The notes below the pieces were generated by a model, which saw nothing but the letters and a program-made list of their open reading frames with translations, was not told the DNA's origin and searched no databases. DNA of 39,080 nucleotides from Ectocarpus siliculosus (taxonomy: Eukaryota > Sar > Phaeophyceae > Ectocarpales > Ectocarpaceae). This document shows, one piece after another, positions 35,285 through 39,080 of this stretch. Numbering within the stretch: the first letter of the stretch is position 1; the number at the start of each line of letters is the position of its first letter. Made by a program: the position numbers and the translations under genes. The stretch covers positions 2,308,912 to 2,347,991 of the forward strand of contig FN649739.1 of assembly GCA_000310025.1 (NCBI GenBank), given 5' to 3'.

Positions 35285-36442
35285 ATGCCGGATGGAGACG
35301 GACGACAGCCTCCGGGGGGACAAGGTCATGGTGATCCTTCCCCGGGAGAAGGCACCGGCGATGGAGGAACCAACTATTCGTTCACCGCCGATGCAGAAGA
35401 ACAAGACAATCTGGGAGGGAGAGCGGCGGCGGGGGGAGATCAGCAAGACTCGATGCGTCAGCTGGTCGACCTTCTCAAGCATGCTTTCACGGCAAACTCC
35501 CAGGACCAGGGGCATCGTGCCCATTCAGGCACGTCTAGCGCCCAGACAGTAGAGTTGAAACAGCGGGACAAAGTCGAGGTCCCTGTTTGGAGTGATGATT
35601 TCCTCAAAAATCGATCGATGGAGGTTGCGTTGCGGATTTTCACGAGTGCGTTTGAAGCGTGGATGGAGAACGAGGGAGTGGTTGACGCAATGAGAGGCCC
35701 AGAGATTCCTGTAGCTGCAGCTCAAGTGAATGTGGATTGGATGAAACGTTCGTTTGGTGAGGAGAGAGTAAAGCAGTCTAGGAAGGTATGGATTTTCATG
35801 CTGTCGAAGATCACGGCACAATCTATTCAAGGGCAATTGCTCGCAGCGGAGAGTCCGCAAGCCGGGTACAAAATTTTCTTGGACTACTACCGACGCAGTA
35901 AAAACGAGGAAAGACAGACGTTTAATGATCAGTGGAATGTGCTGTGTCAGAGGAATGGAGAAAGTTTGATGGACTACTTTGGTAGAGCTAAGGCGCTTTG
36001 GATGAGACTGGTGTCATACGGTGATAATCGTGCTGAAGTGTCCATGTGCAAGCACATCGCTCGGGGTTTTTTGCCAGAATTTGAGAAAATTAAAGAGCGT
36101 GTCCTTTTTCACCCCATGTTGTCGAGTGCACAAATGCAGGAGGCGTTGAGGACGGCTGAGCACGAGCAGAGGTACGAGCGGAGGTCTGGAGAGAGAGGAG
36201 AGGAGACGAGGCACGCCCTCGTCGCTGCCGGCATGGGCCGGGGCGGCGGGCAGAGGAGACCAGCCATTGTCGGCATGGGTCACGGCGGACCGCAGCAGCA
36301 GCAGCAGCAGCAGCAGCAGCCACAGGCGTCGATGCAGCCACCGCAGCAGCAGCAGCGGCAGCAGCAGCAGCAGCAGCAGCAGCAGCTGGGACCGTACATC
36401 TGCCAGTACCACGGGCCCCAACACCTCGCACGCGACCGCTGA
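35285..36442 (+). CDS. Ty1/copia retrotransposon Gag
   Basis: This 385-codon frame starts at 35285. After a Gly/Asp-rich N-terminus it has an alpha-helical part of the copia Gag (UBN2-like) type: PVWSDDFLKNRSMEVALRIF near residue 98, then FLDYYRRSKNEERQTFNDQW, SLMDYFGRAKALWMRLVSYG and MCKHIARGFLPEFEKIKERV. A Gly/Arg stretch and long Gln runs follow (from residue 337). The first half of a zinc knuckle, C-Q-Y-H (36401-36412), lies in this frame, but the rest of the knuckle is one base out of frame, so Gag as read runs into a stop at 36440-36442. Gag packages the element RNA into virus-like particles. Here it is in the same orientation as the host gene. Confidence 0.85.
   Translation: MPDGDGRQPPGGQGHGDPSPGEGTGDGGTNYSFTADAEEQDNLGGRAAAGGDQQDSMRQLVDLLKHAFTANSQDQGHRAHSGTSSAQTVELKQRDKVEVPVWSDDFLKNRSMEVALRIFTSAFEAWMENEGVVDAMRGPEIPVAAAQVNVDWMKRSFGEERVKQSRKVWIFMLSKITAQSIQGQLLAAESPQAGYKIFLDYYRRSKNEERQTFNDQWNVLCQRNGESLMDYFGRAKALWMRLVSYGDNRAEVSMCKHIARGFLPEFEKIKERVLFHPMLSSAQMQEALRTAEHEQRYERRSGERGEETRHALVAAGMGRGGGQRRPAIVGMGHGGPQQQQQQQQQPQASMQPPQQQQRQQQQQQQQQLGPYICQYHGPQHLARDR
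36293..36386 (+). repeat. CAG-rich repeat coding poly-Gln in Gag
   Basis: Two blocks of CAG triplets (36293-36319 and 36344-36386) separated by CCACAGGCGTCG-type sequence encode Gln runs. They lie just before the gag zinc knuckle. Such runs are prone to length change and, read out of frame, yield the poly-Ala or poly-Leu frames seen on the other strand. Confidence 0.9.
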
Positions 36443-39080
36443 CTGTCACAAGTTGCGCAGCGAGTTCCTGGCGAATTACAACGAGATCAGCGCGTACTTG
36501 AGCGGCAGGAGGGACGCCGAGGCGGCCGCTCATCCACGAGGCGGATCGCAGAACCTGGGGCGGGTTGGTGGTCCATCAGTACAGCAGTCGTACCAATTCC
36601 AACACGGTGCGGGCTGGAGTCAGGGCCACCCTCATGCGCCTCAGGGGCCGCCGCGTGGGCCAGGACCCGGAGCTGGGGGGCAGATGCAGGGGCGCAACGA
36701 TGGGGGACGGGGCTACGGCGGCTACGGGCCTCGCCCCTACGAAAGCCGTGGGCAAGGCGGCGGCCGCGGGGGCAATTTCCCGCCGGCCAACGTACCTGCA
36801 GGGCAGCTTGCCAGCGTCCCGCGGCCCTTTTTTCCGGCTCACCTGGCCATCGGGGGCGGAGATTCGTTCGGTGGCGAAAGCAGCTCGGGATGGCAGCAAA
36901 CGTCGGCGCCGGCACCCACGCCAAGCTGGGCCCCATCACCTTCCGAGGCGGGATACGGGTATGGGCTCGCGGCTCACGGGGGGAACCACAGCGGCGGTTC
37001 CTACGGCAACGCCGGCGGGGGATTTGGCTTCGGCTATTTTTCCGAAGACGGCGGGCCGCACCAGCAGCAGGAGGCCAACGTAACATACTGCCCTTCTGCT
37101 GCAGGTCCTGACGCGTATCAGCCGAGAGTCTACAACGAGGCCTTCTACGTCTCGGAGCAGCCGGCGCCCTTCCCGCAGCAGCAGGCGAGTTTTGAGCAGC
37201 AGCAGGAGCAGCAGTACCACGGCGTGCCTCAGGCGGCCTCTTCCTCCTCCTCTCCCTCTCCAGATCCAGGCGACGTTCTACCTCCTGCTGGCGACGCCCC
37301 TCTTCGTCTCTTCATGGCACGAAGTGTGTGCCCTCGAGGCAAGTTTGATTCTTTTCTTGAGTCTGCGTTTGGTTTTAAGGCGTCTGACGTTTTCGTACCT
37401 GCTGTACCCGGTGTTGACCCTGAAATGCTTGCGAGTCACGATAGGAATCACTGTTTTTCTGAGCAAGATTTGCACAGGGTTGCTTCTCCGAGTCTGTCTG
37501 CGATGTTCGAGAATTATGAGAAGGAGACCGATTTTCATGAGACTGATGCGATTGTGCCCGCTGTGCCTGACGTGGTTGTGAGTACTGAGTCTGATGGGAT
37601 AATGCATGCTGTCCATGATGTGAGGGTGCCTTCTATGCCTGCTGTGATCGCGACTGCTGAGCCGGATAAGATTGTGCCTGCTGCCTCTGATGTATCTGGA
37701 ATGCTAATTGTAGCTCGTGTCACCAAGCGTCCCACAGTAGACAAAGCTTTTCTATGCCAACCGTACATGCCGAATCCGAAGGGTAGCGAGCAGTGGCAGG
37801 CCGATTCTGGAGCGAGCGCGATGATTTCGAACCAGATAGATCACATGTACGACATTCGCCACTTGGGCCAGGATGAACAATTTATTCAAATTGGAGACTC
37901 GGCTCTCATCAAGGTTGCAGCTGTAGGAAGCTTAGACCTTCGGTTCCACCAAATCGGAGCCGACGGGAAACAGGAAGACATAGACATTACTGTGCCAGAA
38001 GTTTTGTTTGTGCCCGGGTGTGGATTCAATCTTTTTTCGGTTTGGAAAGTTTCGCACAAGCATGAAGTCCGCATAAACCCTAGCGGAACTCAACTGCTGC
38101 ACGGTAAACTACGATTCATCCGTGGAGTGTCAAGTGACTCCCTTTTCGCCTCCCGCCTTCCCCACAAAGATGTGTCTCAAGTGAATGTTGCGCGTGAGAG
38201 TTTTCTGGTGAAGCCGGCCTCTACTGCCGAGAGTAGTGACCCCTCGAGAGAATGGGCCCATTCCTGCATGTTGAACATCTTTATGCATGCCCAGAGATCT
38301 GAAGTGTTGACTTGCCTTCTGGATTCGGATTTTGAACCCCCCCCAAGTGACTCCCTTTTCGCCTCCCGCCTTCCCCACAAAGATGTGTCTCAAGTGAATG
38401 TTGCGCGTGAGAGTTTTCTGGTGAAGCCGGCCTCTACTGCCGAGAGTAGTGACCCCTCGAGAGAATGGGCCCATTCCTGCATGTTGAACATCTTTATGCA
38501 TGCCCAGAGATCTGAAGTGTTGACTTGCCTTCTGGATTCGGATTTTGAACCCCCCCGCGTGACGGATGTTTCGGCAGAATCCTCTGCCAGGATGATAGAT
38601 GTTTGGGAGGGTGCTGAGTGTGATCGTGCTTTGGCTGTGTTGGGTCCGGGTAAGACGCCTTTCCATGTCGGCAATGCAACAAAGGTTATGGATATTAACA
38701 CGTTCCACAACCGTGCCGGCCACTTGTCCGAACCAATCTTGAGGTTATCCGCAAAACAACACGGAATCACCCTCACGGGCACAATGGACAGCTGCCGGTG
38801 GTGCTTGCCGGCGCGGGGGACGAGGGCACCGGTGCCGAAGCAGGGGGGCGGATACCGCGGCAAGAGGGCGCCGAACGACATGTTCCACATCGACATGTGC
38901 GGCGGGTACACGGCGACCATCGGCGGCAACCACTACATGCTCTTCGGTGTGGACGCCGCCACGGGCTGGATCGTCTGCTATGCCATGCGGCGGAAGTCGG
39001 AGGCGTTGGCGGTCTTCAAGCGCATGGTCGTGGACGCCGCCCACAAGGCTGGCACCGCGATCAAGTGCGTCCGGGGCGAC
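36414..39080 (+). CDS. Ty1/copia Pol: zinc-knuckle half, protease, GAG-pre-integrase, integrase start (runs off window)
   Basis: This frame is open for 889 codons to the last base, +1 relative to gag. It starts with GPNTSHATADCHKL, the second half of the zinc knuckle (H at 36429, C at 36444). A long Gly/Gln/Ser-rich spacer follows (about 36450-37300), then a Val/Pro/Asp-rich part. The aspartic protease active site DSGAS is at 37803-37817. The GAG-pre-integrase HHCC zinc site has H at 38706 and 38721 (FHNRAGH) and C at 38793 and 38802 (CRWC). The integrase core opens with HIDMCGG (catalytic Asp at 38892), and the second Asp, in VRGD, is the final codon of the window. Reverse transcriptase and RNase H should lie beyond. 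The order protease-integrase-RT is the copia order, and no stop breaks the frame here. Confidence 0.88.
38132..38556 (+). repeat. 213-bp in-frame tandem duplication in pol
   Basis: The unit starting AAGTGACTCCCTTTTCGCC runs 38132-38344 and again from 38345 to about 38556. The copies are essentially identical; the C-run at the end has eight C in copy 1 and seven in copy 2. The period is 71 codons, so the frame is kept through both. It lies between protease and the GAG-pre-integrase domain, in a linker (includes VSQVNVARESFLVKPAS). Confidence 0.95.

Noticed and set aside
38130-38929. Reverse frames with a repeated 71-residue segment
   Set aside because: They are antisense shadows of the 213-bp duplication in pol. 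The sense strand carries the protease and integrase motifs.
1-39080. CRISPR array, defence island, operon or phage module
   Set aside because: There are no regularly spaced repeats with unique spacers and no tightly packed intronless genes. The spliced exons and copia element are eukaryotic.

Overview
The window is eukaryotic nuclear DNA. It is dominated by one large, intron-rich gene on the + strand (4183 to 34408 and probably beyond), followed by an LTR retrotransposon of the Ty1/copia type (about 34862 to the right edge). Long GT-AG introns of several hundred bases, a mixed AT/GC base composition, an EF-hand/HELP/WD protein and a Gly/Gln-rich copia polyprotein together fit a stramenopile, most plausibly a brown alga. 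That assignment is an inference from gene style, not from a marker gene.

Layout. Positions 1-4182 hold no gene I can support; they contain G-tracts, two tandem duplications, a small inverted repeat and a pair of related, faintly tRNA-like repeats. Positions 4183-34408 hold 44 exons of an echinoderm microtubule-associated protein-like (EML) gene. I joined these by hand using splice sites and reading phase; they total 6888 nt (2296 codons) with no internal stop. Exons 1-4 encode a calcineurin-B/CBL-like EF-hand head and exon 5 a linker. Exons 6-20, 21-34 and 35-44 encode three successive modules, each made of a HELP motif followed by WD-type beta-propeller repeats. This is the three-module plan of animal EML5/EML6, but with a calcium-binding head. 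The third module is incomplete: by comparison with module 2, about five exons are missing, and they should lie beyond the window.

The copia element begins in the intron after exon 44, in the same orientation as the gene. It shows a tentative 5' LTR, gag (35285-36442) and pol (36414 to the edge: zinc-knuckle half, protease DSGAS, GAG-pre-integrase HHCC, start of the integrase core). Gag and pol are in different frames, and the switch falls inside the zinc knuckle. A 213-bp in-frame tandem duplication lies between protease and integrase.

Most notable points are the EF-hand/EML fusion, an 87-bp tandem duplication that copies a 3' splice site and leaves both acceptors in frame, an exon-like remnant inside module 1, and the two lesions or innovations in the retrotransposon. 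I found no evidence for a wholly new system such as a defence island or CRISPR array.
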